Of a stretch of DNA of 64,000 nucleotides, positions 38,639-48,366 are shown in pieces; position 1 is the stretch's first letter; each line of letters opens with the position of its first letter. The notes beneath the pieces are model-generated. The model saw nothing but the letters and a program-made list of their open reading frames with translations, did not search any database and had not been told where the DNA came from. The position numbers and the translations under genes were made by a program. Origin of the DNA: Flavobacterium psychrotrophum (GTDB lineage Bacteria; Bacteroidota; Bacteroidia; Flavobacteriales; Flavobacteriaceae). Location: positions 2,976,001 through 3,040,000 of the forward strand of contig NZ_CP031557.1 of NCBI RefSeq assembly GCF_003403075.1. The letters run 5' to 3'.

Positions 38639-39967
38639 TTAATCTCTCAAAATTGTTTTTTCTATTTCTTCTAATGATTTGCCTTTTGTTTCCGGCATCA
38701 CTTTTAATACGAAGAATATCTGTAATCCCATAGCTACGGCAAAAAATGCGAAAGCATAAAAACCGCCATCATTAAGTTCTGCCACCATAGGGAATGACCA
38801 TGTTAATGCCGCTGCCCAAAACCAGTGTGTAAGGCTGCCCAGCGCCTGTCCCTTAGCCCGTACTGCAGTAGGGAATATCTCTGACAGGAATACCCATATT
38901 ACCGCACCGTGCGAAAAGGCAAAGAATGCAATAAAACCTACTAGGTAAATGAGTAATGAATATCCTTCGAAATCATGCTTATAAAATGAAAATGCTGTTA
39001 GTGCCAGTGATACCGTCATGCCAATTGAACCAATAAGCATCAACGTTTTTCGGCCAAACCTGTCGATAAAAAACATGGCTACTACAGTAAAGACCAAATT
39101 GGTAACTCCTATCATGGCTACCTGCAATAGTGCCGTATTTTTCTCAAGCCCGGTCATTTCAAAAATACGCGGTGCATAATACATAATGGCGTTAATACCC
39201 GAAAACTGATTTAGTGTAGCGAACACAACCGCTAATAATATAGCAAAACGATATTTTTTAGTAAACAGCTTTTCATTAGCCGAATGGTGCTGCGAGGCCG
39301 CATTTTCCCTGATCTCCCTTGTTACCGTGGCTGCATCTGCAAAGCCAATTTCGTTCATAACCTGTATCGCTTTGGCATCCTGCTGCTTTAGCAAAAGCCA
39401 TCTTGGGCTCTCAGGTATAAGGAACAACAAAACAAAGAACAGTACAGACGGTATTACCTGTACACCCAGCATCCAGCGCCAGGCCTCATTGGTAATATAA
39501 AGGTTGATGATATAATTTGAAAAGAAAGCCAGTAATATGCCCAGTACTATATTAAACTGAAACATAGCTACCAGCCTGCCACGTTGCTTAGCCGGGGCAA
39601 TTTCTGATATATACATAGGCCCTATAACGGATGAAGCCCCTACACCAAGCCCACCCACAAACCTAAAGAACAGCAGCATGTACCATGACGATGCAAAAGC
39701 ACTGCCCAAGGCCGATATGATATAAAGTGTTGCTAAAAACTGAAGGCTTTTTTTACGGCCATATTTATCTGCCGGACGCCCGCAAATAATGGTACCGATA
39801 ATTGTACCTATTAAAGCTATAGAGTTTGTAAAGCCCAGCCAGAATCCGTCCAGGTTGTATACTTGTTTAATGGTTTGTTCAGCGCCGGAAATTACGGCAG
39901 TATCAAAACCAAACAAAAGCCCTCCAAGTGAGGCAATAAGTGCTATTTTGAGGAGCTTTGCATTCAT
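38639..39967 (-). CDS. MFS sugar porter
   Basis: A 442-residue major facilitator with 12 membrane helices and all sugar-porter signatures: GFDTAVISGAEQ (about 20-31), a GRPADKYGRKKS loop (about 62-73), PESPRWLL (about 187-194), DRFGRKTLM (about 301-309) and the C-terminal PETKGKSLEEIE. It carries monosaccharides across the inner membrane, presumably those released by PUL2 enzymes. One nucleotide separates its ATG from the ROK kinase stop, so they are coupled. Confidence 0.92.
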   Translation of the reverse strand: MNAKLLKIALIASLGGLLFGFDTAVISGAEQTIKQVYNLDGFWLGFTNSIALIGTIIGTIICGRPADKYGRKKSLQFLATLYIISALGSAFASSWYMLLFFRFVGGLGVGASSVIGPMYISEIAPAKQRGRLVAMFQFNIVLGILLAFFSNYIINLYITNEAWRWMLGVQVIPSVLFFVLLFLIPESPRWLLLKQQDAKAIQVMNEIGFADAATVTREIRENAASQHHSANEKLFTKKYRFAILLAVVFATLNQFSGINAIMYYAPRIFEMTGLEKNTALLQVAMIGVTNLVFTVVAMFFIDRFGRKTLMLIGSIGMTVSLALTAFSFYKHDFEGYSLLIYLVGFIAFFAFSHGAVIWVFLSEIFPTAVRAKGQALGSLTHWFWAAALTWSFPMVAELNDGGFYAFAFFAVAMGLQIFFVLKVMPETKGKSLEEIEKTILRD

Positions 39968-39968
39968 C

Positions 39969-41129
39969 TTAAAGCGTGTTATTAAGTTTCAGCACCTTAG
40001 TGTTATCAACACCTTCTTTTGCATCATCAAGCATGGCAAGCGCATAGGCATACGCCCCTAAGCATACTGCCCTGCTGGTACCCAGACGCGAAAGACCCAC
40101 GATTAATTTCTTCTCTGTATGGTAAGATATTTCTTTATCGCTAAAGGGCACTTTAACCACATGGCTTTCCCAGTTAAGGAAGTCGTTATAAGAAGCCTCA
40201 TCTTCCATGCTGTAAACTTTAGATACCAGCCTCGGTATTTTATCGCCCTTTAGGTTTTCGATATGCCCGTTAAGATGCTCTACTATAGTAGGAATTATAA
40301 GTTCTGAAGCACCTGAAATTCCACCACCTACAACAATAGCCCCGTCGATTAGCGTAATGGCATTCGCCAGAGATTCGCCTATCATGTGCGCCATTTCTTC
40401 AAACGCAGCTATTGCAGCCTGCTTATCGCCATTTGACTGCCCTGTTGCTATAAAATATATCTCCTGCGGTGAGCGTGTTTCAGCATCGCCCGATAAATCT
40501 TTATAAACCCGTTGTACAGCGCGTATACTCACACTCTCTTCAACAAGCAGGTTGGTGTTTTTAAAATCACGCATCAGCCATATTTCTGCTGCTGCAGAGT
40601 TATCACCTTCAAACAAACGCTGATTGCTTACAATACCGCCACCATAGCCAGTACCCAGTGTAATGCCAAAAAGGTTACGGTATTCTTTATCCGCACCGTT
40701 ATCTTTCAGGTCGCTGTTAAGTGTTGGCAGCATACCGGCAATAGCTTCGCCATAAGTAAACAGGTCGCCGTCATTATTTATATATGTTGGAATGCCAAAT
40801 ATTTCTTCAAGCATCGGTCCCAAGGCAACACCTCCGCGAAAACACGGAAGGTTTATAAGGTCGCCTATTATACCTTTTTTATAGTCAGACGGGCCGGGGA
40901 AAGCAAAACTAATGGCTTCTGCACGCTGTGGTGCTATAGCAGCATTAACCTGCTCAAAGCCTTCGATTATTACTTTCAGGCATTTTTCAAGGTCATCGCA
41001 ATTAGACGGGAGTGTAATGGGGTTTACAATCTCCTCCCCTTTTTGTAATGCCGAAAACACAAAATTAGTGCCTCCCGCATCAAGGGTTAATACTATCCTC
41101 TTATCATTAAATACATCTATTCTTTCCAT
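39969..41129 (-). CDS. ROK-family sugar kinase
   Basis: A 386-residue ROK kinase. The N-terminal phosphate-binding loop TLDAGGTNFVFSAL (about 14-27), a GTGYGGGIV segment (about 156-164) and a GGGISGASE motif (about 269-277) are present. The usual ROK zinc motif CxCGxxGCxE is not seen, so it belongs to a zinc-free branch. It probably phosphorylates a hexose (mannose or glucose) imported by the coupled MFS transporter. A 110-nt gap with -7-like elements lies upstream. Confidence 0.88.
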   Translation of the reverse strand: MERIDVFNDKRIVLTLDAGGTNFVFSALQKGEEIVNPITLPSNCDDLEKCLKVIIEGFEQVNAAIAPQRAEAISFAFPGPSDYKKGIIGDLINLPCFRGGVALGPMLEEIFGIPTYINNDGDLFTYGEAIAGMLPTLNSDLKDNGADKEYRNLFGITLGTGYGGGIVSNQRLFEGDNSAAAEIWLMRDFKNTNLLVEESVSIRAVQRVYKDLSGDAETRSPQEIYFIATGQSNGDKQAAIAAFEEMAHMIGESLANAITLIDGAIVVGGGISGASELIIPTIVEHLNGHIENLKGDKIPRLVSKVYSMEDEASYNDFLNWESHVVKVPFSDKEISYHTEKKLIVGLSRLGTSRAVCLGAYAYALAMLDDAKEGVDNTKVLKLNNTL

Positions 41130-41191
41130 CTTCTTTTAATCCAAAAAAATTCGTTCACAATATTAGAAAAAAAAGTGCTAAATCGTTTTAT

Positions 41192-41215
41192 CAAATCTAA
41201 ATATTTACAAAAATA
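41192..41215 (-). promoter_or_regulatory. Possible internal promoter before the ROK-MFS pair
   Basis: On the minus strand TAGATTTG (41199-41192) and TATTTTTG (41215-41208) both match TAnnTTTG, 62-86 nt upstream of the ROK start. The DNA is AT-rich, so chance matches are possible. Confidence 0.3.
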
Positions 41216-41239
41216 AATTTTACAGTACGAATTATTAGG

Positions 41240-43048
41240 TTATTCAACTAAAACCCTGATTTTATCAACTGTATCTTTTAGCCCCACTTTGTTGCCAAAA
41301 AAGTCTGCCTCCAGACTGTATAGTGTAGGGCTGTAAGCGTTTATCTCTGTAAAAATTTTCCACTTATTCCATTTATCGTCATAGTCTTTTATGTAAGACC
41401 GTAATTGTTCATAATCTGTTTTACCCCGGTAGTTTTGCTCATAATAGCGCAGCAACACGTTCCAGGCAGCTGCAAAAAAGCTGTATTTCAGGAAGCCATA
41501 TTCGCACGAAGCTTTTAAAAACGTTGTCTCCTCAGCATTTGCAAACAGTATTTTACCTGACAGCAGCCTGATCTCATTCCATATTGATGCGGCTTCTTCT
41601 TTTTCAGCCAAATAAGCATCAACCTTATTTTGCTCTACGATATGCTTAAAACTACTTTCAAGAAAATGAAGCCCAAAAGCCTTATCATCGCGCGTCCAGT
41701 TTATAAATACATTACCCATGGCACTGTAATTACCTTTAAAAACACCATCTGCCGAAAGCAGGCATAGCTTATGGAAATCATCTACCTGAGTCTCCGGCAC
41801 ACCCTTCATTTTGCAAAAGCCCTTAAAAATGTCTTTCTCTGTCTTTGCAGGATGCTTTGCCCATTGTGCCATTACATACGCATTAAGTTCCGGCCATAAT
41901 TCATATTTGGTATATGGCCCACCCCATCCGCCACCGCGAGACCACGTCCATACGCCTGCAAACAAGCCCGACTTTTTGAACTCGTTTAGGCACTGGGGTG
42001 ATGGCAAATTTTCAAGCTCTTTAAAACGGTCTATTACACCTTTTGCAATATAATTAGGGTGCGATGCCTTGCCTTCATATTCGCGCTGGCACTGTACCTC
42101 TACTATCTGCTTATGTTTGCCAATACCCAGGCAGGGGTTAAAAGGCACACCATATTTGCTTGCCTCGTCTATCCAAAAACTATCAAAACTACCCCAGGCA
42201 GGCCTGTTGCTGTCCACGCCCATGCGCCAAAAATCAACAATGGTGTGCTTTATAGAAAAATATAAATTATCATGTGCGGACACCTGATTCGTAACCTCTA
42301 AATAATGTTTGGGCAACGGGTGAAACCTGCTGATGTCCCACGTGCGGTAAAACAGTTTTTTGTTTCGCTGCACGCATACCACTTCCCTTAAAATGTTTAG
42401 CAACACTACATGATCAGCAAGCCCGTTAACTACTGGACTGCCTCCTGTATGGTGCGGGGCGTCCTGCAAATAGGTTTCTCCCGTACGGATTACCAGCCCA
42501 TCTAGTTGCGGATAGGTATCAAACATTTGCTCCAGTAAGCTTTTAACGGCCTGTTGTGTAAAGGGTTTGGTAATGTCTATTTTACCGGCACTGTTGCACA
42601 TTTCTGTTTTGTGCTTCTCAACCAATGCAGTTGGAAAAACCAACATATCCAGCATACAATACACACTTAGCCCGACCTGTTTTGTTTTGTTGTATTCACG
42701 GTTAAGGATCGCTTTCTTTTCAGCAATCCACTTTTCTCCATCAGAATCTGTTGGAAAAACAGCCCTGTCTAATGTGTTCCAGTCTATACCAAACTGCGCT
42801 GCTTCAAAAAGAAAAAACACTTTAGCTCCATAACCATAGGACTTTAAAAAAGCAGGATCTGTAAATTTAGATTCTGTTTTAGTCTCGCCGGGATTATGGT
42901 GTACCATGTCAAGCAAAAAGAGATCCTCCTTAACGATTGCATCTTCTATAAAAGATGACTCACCCGCAAAAACCACCGATGGCATTACAAGCAGCCCGGC
43001 ACCGGCAATTGCTGAGTTTTTAATAAAGTCTCTCCTTTTATTATCCAT
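41240..43048 (-). CDS. Tat-exported protein related to GH67 alpha-glucuronidases
   Basis: A 602-residue protein with a twin-arginine signal (NKRRDFIKNSAIAGAGLL, residues 3-20). I see no close match to a standard enzyme, but several segments align by eye with GH67 alpha-glucuronidases: DGLVIRTGETY (183-193) with the GFVVKVDSEG region, FSIKHTIVDFWR (264-275) with the QIKNGPMDFQVRE region, and VEVQCQREYEGK (316-327) with the EFQITQEYTGQ region. The three acids matching the GH67 catalytic set are E191, D272 and E323. The C-terminal part (about 380-602) is helical. It sits between GH31 and ROK in PUL2. Family call by motif only; activity is inferred. Confidence 0.6.
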   Translation of the reverse strand: MDNKRRDFIKNSAIAGAGLLVMPSVVFAGESSFIEDAIVKEDLFLLDMVHHNPGETKTESKFTDPAFLKSYGYGAKVFFLFEAAQFGIDWNTLDRAVFPTDSDGEKWIAEKKAILNREYNKTKQVGLSVYCMLDMLVFPTALVEKHKTEMCNSAGKIDITKPFTQQAVKSLLEQMFDTYPQLDGLVIRTGETYLQDAPHHTGGSPVVNGLADHVVLLNILREVVCVQRNKKLFYRTWDISRFHPLPKHYLEVTNQVSAHDNLYFSIKHTIVDFWRMGVDSNRPAWGSFDSFWIDEASKYGVPFNPCLGIGKHKQIVEVQCQREYEGKASHPNYIAKGVIDRFKELENLPSPQCLNEFKKSGLFAGVWTWSRGGGWGGPYTKYELWPELNAYVMAQWAKHPAKTEKDIFKGFCKMKGVPETQVDDFHKLCLLSADGVFKGNYSAMGNVFINWTRDDKAFGLHFLESSFKHIVEQNKVDAYLAEKEEAASIWNEIRLLSGKILFANAEETTFLKASCEYGFLKYSFFAAAWNVLLRYYEQNYRGKTDYEQLRSYIKDYDDKWNKWKIFTEINAYSPTLYSLEADFFGNKVGLKDTVDKIRVLVE

Positions 43049-43061
43049 TTGTTCCTTTACA

Positions 43062-45170
43062 TTATAAAGTCACTGTGTCGCCTTCCTGCCAGCTGCTGTA
43101 TTTAATACCGGTTTTTGTAACCAGTCCTATACGGTAGCGTGGGGCTATTTTGCGCTTTCCTTCCGCCTGTTTAACTTTTACACTAACCTTACCTGCTTTT
43201 ACTTTTCCTTCGAATTTAATAAGTACAAAATCACCGGTTTTATAACCAAAGCCGTCTTTTGCATCATCGTAAAACTCGCCATAAACATTCCCTTTTTCAT
43301 CAGGGTTTAAAAGCAGTGTAATTTCTTTTGGAGCATATTCTTCGGTACTCTGAACCACATTACCAAGTGGCACTATAGCCCCCGGCCTTATCTTTACAAT
43401 AGCCTGCTGTCCATCATCGGTATCTTCAAAAGGTACGTTTACCCAGTTGCCCTGCGGAAGCTGTGTCTTTTCTGCCCATCGCGGAATAACCAAAAGGTCG
43501 CCACCTAAAAGGAATGCCTGGTCTTCGCTGCGCAAAGCCTTGTTTTTAGTATCTGCAAAGAATACCGGCCTCATTACCGGCATGCCCGATTGTGATGCCT
43601 CCCTGAATAAAGTGTACAGGTAAGGTAAAAGGCGGTAACGCCTGTTTATGGCGTTTCTTGATATATTTTCTACTTCAGTACCATAAGCCCACGGCTCCTG
43701 CGCTGCTGAACCAGTTGTGGTATGGTTCCTGCAAAACGGATAGTAAGCACCCACAGCAATCCACTGGCTAAAAAGTTTAGCATCGCAGTCGCCATCAAAA
43801 CCACCTATATCCGGGCCGCTAAATGGCTGCCCTGATAACCCAAGATTAATCGACATGGGTATGGACGTTTTTAAATAATCAAACTTTGACGCATTATCAC
43901 CCGTCCAGGTTGCAGCGTAGCGCTGTCCTCCTATAAAGTTTGACCTCGACAGTACAAACGGTCGCTTGTCAGGATTTGCGGCCAGTATACCTTCACGCGT
44001 TGCCTTTACCATCATCATCCCAAAAATATTGTGGTAACGCAGGTGAGGCCCTGCAGCAAGCCCATCGCCGCCTGTATGTTTATTATCTGCCGGCATAGAG
44101 CCGTCCGGGCCGTTAAAGACAGATGGTTCGTTCATGTCGTTCCACACACCGTCTATGCCCAGCGCCATAAAATCTTTATATAAGCCAGACCACCAAGTCC
44201 TGGTTTTAGGATTTGTAAAATCAGGGAATACACAGGCTTCAGGCCATACTTTGCCTACAAAAGGCTGTCCGTTCTTGTCAGCTACCCAATGGTTACCGGC
44301 CTGTCCCTGGTCATATACTTTATATCCTGCTTCTTTTTTTACCCCGGGATCTATCATATAAACAGATTTAACCGATTTACTGTGCAGGTACTTGTTAAGC
44401 CCTTTAGGGTCGGCATAGCCGTTAGAATCAAACGTAAATATCTTGAAGTTATCCATATAATTAATATCCATCCAGATAACATCCAGCGGGATCTTCTTTG
44501 ACCTGAAATTATCTGCAATTTCCTGAACCTGCCCTTGTGGATAGTATGAAAAGCGCGACTGCTGGTAGCCCAGTGCCCACATTGGAGGTAACTCCAGCGT
44601 ACCGGTAAGCTGGGCAAGCGCCTTTACAACTTCCTGTGGTGATTTCTTTTCGATCACAATAACCCTGAATGCCGGGCCTTCGCTAACTATACTTATTGGC
44701 TGGGTTAGTTTAACTTCCTGTTTCCAGGTATTATCGGCAAGTATGCCAAAGGCACTGCCGTCTGCACGAACGCCCAGTATCCAGGGATGTGATTGATATA
44801 AGCGGTCTCCATTATGCTGGAGATAAAGCCCGTTATCTGTATTCCAAAGTGTTATATTTTTATCATTGCGCCTCAGGCTTCCGGTTACCTCACCGGTACC
44901 ATAAAGGTCTGTACCTTCATCATAACGCATTTCCATAATGCTTTTACCACCAGACAGCTTAAACTGCGGTATCATCTTCCAGCTTTTTGGCAATGTCCCT
45001 TTATTATCTAAAGGATGAATTACAGCTACAGAAGGCAACGTTTGCGCCGCATCAAAATTTGGCGGGTAAAAAACAGCAATATCTTTTTCAACCAAATATG
45101 ATTCCTGTGCCTGTACATTTATAAAAGCAGCAGTAACCATTATGGTAATGAACACTTTGATATATTTCAT
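43062..45170 (-). CDS. GH31 alpha-glycosidase
   Basis: A 702-residue exported GH31 enzyme: signal peptide (to about NVQAQ), N-terminal beta-sandwich with GTGEVTGSLRRND (about 91-103), the barrel with WMDINYMD (about 233-240), nucleophile D345 in WNDMNEPSVF and acid/base D425 in TWTGDNAS, and a C-terminal beta domain. GH31 enzymes are mostly alpha-glucosidases or alpha-xylosidases. In this mannan-like PUL, removal of glucose caps or of xylose are both possible. ATG 45170 is chosen over an upstream TTG. It lies 13 nt before the GH67-like gene. Confidence 0.92.
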   Translation of the reverse strand: MKYIKVFITIMVTAAFINVQAQESYLVEKDIAVFYPPNFDAAQTLPSVAVIHPLDNKGTLPKSWKMIPQFKLSGGKSIMEMRYDEGTDLYGTGEVTGSLRRNDKNITLWNTDNGLYLQHNGDRLYQSHPWILGVRADGSAFGILADNTWKQEVKLTQPISIVSEGPAFRVIVIEKKSPQEVVKALAQLTGTLELPPMWALGYQQSRFSYYPQGQVQEIADNFRSKKIPLDVIWMDINYMDNFKIFTFDSNGYADPKGLNKYLHSKSVKSVYMIDPGVKKEAGYKVYDQGQAGNHWVADKNGQPFVGKVWPEACVFPDFTNPKTRTWWSGLYKDFMALGIDGVWNDMNEPSVFNGPDGSMPADNKHTGGDGLAAGPHLRYHNIFGMMMVKATREGILAANPDKRPFVLSRSNFIGGQRYAATWTGDNASKFDYLKTSIPMSINLGLSGQPFSGPDIGGFDGDCDAKLFSQWIAVGAYYPFCRNHTTTGSAAQEPWAYGTEVENISRNAINRRYRLLPYLYTLFREASQSGMPVMRPVFFADTKNKALRSEDQAFLLGGDLLVIPRWAEKTQLPQGNWVNVPFEDTDDGQQAIVKIRPGAIVPLGNVVQSTEEYAPKEITLLLNPDEKGNVYGEFYDDAKDGFGYKTGDFVLIKFEGKVKAGKVSVKVKQAEGKRKIAPRYRIGLVTKTGIKYSSWQEGDTVTL

Positions 45171-45239
45171 AAACAAAAAATTAAAAAAATAAAGGGGTTC
45201 AGGAAACCCAAAACCATCCCCCCATTAAAAAATAAAAAA

Positions 45240-47153
45240 CTAAAGCCCTATCAGGTCATACGGTACCCTTATACCTTTAATCCTGTAATAATAAGGATCA
45301 AGGTAAGCACCTGAGCAATTGCTCTGTCCGCAAGCTTCATAATTTACACTAAAGCTTAGTAAGAGCTCATTGTGATTATTGTCAGAATGTGGATGTATGA
45401 TTACTGTATAATATTTTGTTGCTTTACCATTCAGGTAATCTGTTATCTGGTATACCAGTTTTTTTGGTGTCCATGGCCCGGTAGGGGTACTTGCTGTAGA
45501 TATGTATACCTTGCCCCTGTCCTGGTCGCAAAAGAACCCTTGGTTTACCGTCATTAGAACATATTTACCGTTTACTTTCTCTACACTGTTATTGGCAAGG
45601 CCAGTAAATACAGATCCCGTACTACCTGTAGGTTGCTGTGCAACCCAGGAGCTACCATTCCAGAACGACCATGTATTGGGGTCATTTTCAGGAAACCTTG
45701 CTACGTGCATATAACTTTCATAACCAAAGTTAAAACCTTCGGGCTGGTAGGCATATACATAACCGTCACCTCCTTTTACCCATCCAGATGCACCGGTAAC
45801 ACCGGCAGGAGTGCGCCTTTCTACATTCCATGCCGTTCCGCTATTCTGGGTAAGCACATACATAGCACTCTGGTTGTTACTTAGTCCCTGCCCCTCGCCG
45901 GCGTACATATACACCTTATCGCCTATTTCTACACCCGTTCCCGGCCATATCCAGTCGTTGCCCGGAGTATCGTCAAACATAAGGCGTGGATGCGCCGTTG
46001 CCTGCGTATTAGTCATGTTTACGGTATGCGTAGGATCCCAGTCTGTAGCGCTTGGCTGTATCAGGATAGAGTTATTGTAACTAAAGAACTGCCCGCACGG
46101 AAACATGGCATTATCTCTAAGTGAAGCACCATCATAAGAATCTTCTGTAACCCAAAGTACTTTTCCTGCATTAGGCCCCCATGTAAGCGGGATGCTGTTA
46201 CCCTGATCAAAAGCAACAGAACCCATGTAGGTTTCATTACGCTCAAAGAAGTTGTTGAAAACGTCATCTTTATACGCTTCATTTTGTATGGGAACTAAAG
46301 TCCAGCTTTGAGTATCCTCGGTAGATTCGGCTGTTTGTATCGCTTTAGCCACCGCCCCTATTTGTGTCGCCGGAAGATCAGTAAGTACAAGACCATTCGC
46401 TTTATTGATAAATTTATAGCTGCCGTTTACTTTCTCAGCTTTCCACAATTCAAGGTTTTCATTTACCGGAGTTGGGTTGTAACCTACCTGCAATATCTGT
46501 GCACCTGCCGTGTTAGTGTTATCTCCTGAAGGCGCAGTTATAAACTTTCCCGAAAACATATTCCTTATTTTGTAATACTTAATATCATTTGTAGTAGCAT
46601 GATAAATTACATGCCACTTCTGGTATTTTTTAAGCCCTGCTACATGGTCTGAATTTGGTGTTTCCAGTATGATTTTAGCAGCATCCCAGTATTTATTATT
46701 ATACAGGGTATCGCCCTCTATACTCAGGTTTTTTTGTGATGCCACACTCTTAATAATGTATGCGCCATAATCAGAAAGATTAGCATCTACTACGTTAAAC
46801 TCTACCTCCCATTGCTTTTGCTCTCCCGATGCTGCAGTTACCGTATAAGTTACAGTACGGTTAACAGAAATATCAATAGGCTCGCCTGAAGCCGGAGAAA
46901 TAGTAGCATCGGTAGATAATACAATTACAGGAACTATAGCGGTAAGGTTAGCCGAGGCTTCTACTTTTACAACGATCTTACCCGGATCTGAATTTCCGTT
47001 GATAAGCTCTGTGCCCACCTGTCCCTGCTCCAGCTTAAAGCTTTTTATCATCCTGCCTGGATTTGGCGGTGCTATATAATCATCTTCCTGGCAGGCAACC
47101 ACCAATATAAGCATACTTAAAAGCACGCTGAATAGTGTAACTATTTTTTTCAT
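45240..47153 (-). CDS. Lipoprotein with DUF5018-like, ricin-like and DUF4185-like propeller domains
   Basis: A 637-residue lipoprotein (lipobox LILVVAC). The N-terminal beta domain (about 35-125), with TLSTDATISPASG-type words, resembles DUF5018/Ig-like modules. Next is a ricin-type trefoil-like stretch (about 130-295) with YKIRNMFSGKFIT and YKFINKANGLVL repeats. The C-terminal half (about 300-637) looks like a DUF4185-type five-bladed beta-propeller, with KVLWVTEDSYDG, GDKVYMYAGEG and KYVLMTVNQGFF blades. The propeller resembles GH43/GH130-like folds, so it may be a glycosidase or binding protein. No catalytic site can be assigned. It is in operon with GH130 (22 nt) and GH31. Confidence 0.65.
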   Translation of the reverse strand: MKKIVTLFSVLLSMLILVVACQEDDYIAPPNPGRMIKSFKLEQGQVGTELINGNSDPGKIVVKVEASANLTAIVPVIVLSTDATISPASGEPIDISVNRTVTYTVTAASGEQKQWEVEFNVVDANLSDYGAYIIKSVASQKNLSIEGDTLYNNKYWDAAKIILETPNSDHVAGLKKYQKWHVIYHATTNDIKYYKIRNMFSGKFITAPSGDNTNTAGAQILQVGYNPTPVNENLELWKAEKVNGSYKFINKANGLVLTDLPATQIGAVAKAIQTAESTEDTQSWTLVPIQNEAYKDDVFNNFFERNETYMGSVAFDQGNSIPLTWGPNAGKVLWVTEDSYDGASLRDNAMFPCGQFFSYNNSILIQPSATDWDPTHTVNMTNTQATAHPRLMFDDTPGNDWIWPGTGVEIGDKVYMYAGEGQGLSNNQSAMYVLTQNSGTAWNVERRTPAGVTGASGWVKGGDGYVYAYQPEGFNFGYESYMHVARFPENDPNTWSFWNGSSWVAQQPTGSTGSVFTGLANNSVEKVNGKYVLMTVNQGFFCDQDRGKVYISTASTPTGPWTPKKLVYQITDYLNGKATKYYTVIIHPHSDNNHNELLLSFSVNYEACGQSNCSGAYLDPYYYRIKGIRVPYDLIGL

Positions 47154-47175
47154 ATCCGGTATATTTTTAAGTTGG

Positions 47176-48357
47176 TTATTTTTTATTATCTGCTACTACA
47201 ACAGCCACCCTTGAGTCAGCACAGCCATAGTACAGGTACCATTTGTTTTTAAACAATACAAGCCCTTCTATAAACACCGTGCCTGCGGGGTATTGTCCGC
47301 TTTTTTCGAAAGAAGCTTCCGGTACAAGAAACGGCTGGTCAAGACGGTCTAAAAGTTTTGTAGGGTCGTCTTTACTAAAAAGTGCCTGCCCTGCACAGTA
47401 ACTGTTTTCTGTATAGTTTTTATCGCCATCGGCACCCGCAAGGTTTTTACCGTTATACATAAGTACAATGCCGTCTTTAGTAAGTACCGCAGGTGGGCCA
47501 CACTCAGTAAGCTGGCTGTCAAAATAGCCTTTGCGCGGTGTCATCAGTTCTACCAGTTCGCCATTTTTATCTGTTTGTGGCTCCCAGTTTATTAGGTCTG
47601 TAGAAGTTGCCAGGTTTACACCTTTTTCTCCCCAATACATTAAATACTTGCCATTAATCTTTGTAATAACCATTTTGCCATTGACAATTTTTGTTACTAC
47701 CGAAGCTGACTTACTGAATACATCTTTAAACTTGCCATTATAGGCTTTGCTAAATGCCGGGCCGTGTTTGGTCCAGTTTACAAGGTTTTTAGAAGTAGCT
47801 ACGCCAAGGCGCGGTACTTTTTTATTCCATTGTGTATACATCATTACATAGGTTCCATCTTCGGTTACGGCAACACGTGGGTCTTCGCAGCCTCCCGGCC
47901 ACTCAAACTCTTTCTGGCTGTCGTTACCCGGAAATACAACGGGTCTTGAGCGTCTTTTCATGCTAAAGCCATCGGCTGTAGCTGCAAGGCCAATGCGTGA
48001 TGTACGTTCGCCTATGCCGGTACCCGATTTATCTTCGGCACGGTACAGTACATAAATGCTGTCTCCCAGTACTGCTGCCGCAGGATTAAAGACATCGTTA
48101 GATTCCCAAGCGATGTCTTTTTTATTAAGGTCTGAATAAAAGGTAGTATTTTGCAACGGAGCCAGTACCGGGTTTACACCATCAGGCCTTTTAAAGCCTG
48201 TAATAGCCCAGCTTTTGGCAGCTTGCACAGTTGTTTCGGGAGCAACCGCAAGCGTATTTTGGGCAACAGTATTTTCCTGTACCGCTTGTTTACAGCTGTA
48301 TAGCGCAGCAACCGACGAAAATACCAAGCCTGTATATAATATATTTCTAAATTTCAT
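47176..48357 (-). CDS. GH130 mannosidase/phosphorylase-type lipoprotein
   Basis: A 393-residue GH130 five-bladed propeller with a lipobox (AALYSC). Family motifs are NDVFNPAAAV and YVLYRAED (about 87-110), RIGLAATADGF (about 120-130), the GCEDPRV signature (about 155-161) and WKTEPQTD-like strand repeats. GH130 enzymes act on beta-mannosides, either by phosphorolysis or, in some outer-membrane or periplasmic forms, by hydrolysis. A lipid-anchored form outside the cytoplasm cannot draw on cytoplasmic phosphate, which favours hydrolysis. It lies 9 nt after the first GH92 gene. Confidence 0.88.
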   Translation of the reverse strand: MKFRNILYTGLVFSSVAALYSCKQAVQENTVAQNTLAVAPETTVQAAKSWAITGFKRPDGVNPVLAPLQNTTFYSDLNKKDIAWESNDVFNPAAAVLGDSIYVLYRAEDKSGTGIGERTSRIGLAATADGFSMKRRSRPVVFPGNDSQKEFEWPGGCEDPRVAVTEDGTYVMMYTQWNKKVPRLGVATSKNLVNWTKHGPAFSKAYNGKFKDVFSKSASVVTKIVNGKMVITKINGKYLMYWGEKGVNLATSTDLINWEPQTDKNGELVELMTPRKGYFDSQLTECGPPAVLTKDGIVLMYNGKNLAGADGDKNYTENSYCAGQALFSKDDPTKLLDRLDQPFLVPEASFEKSGQYPAGTVFIEGLVLFKNKWYLYYGCADSRVAVVVADNKK

Positions 48358-48366
48358 GTCTTTACA

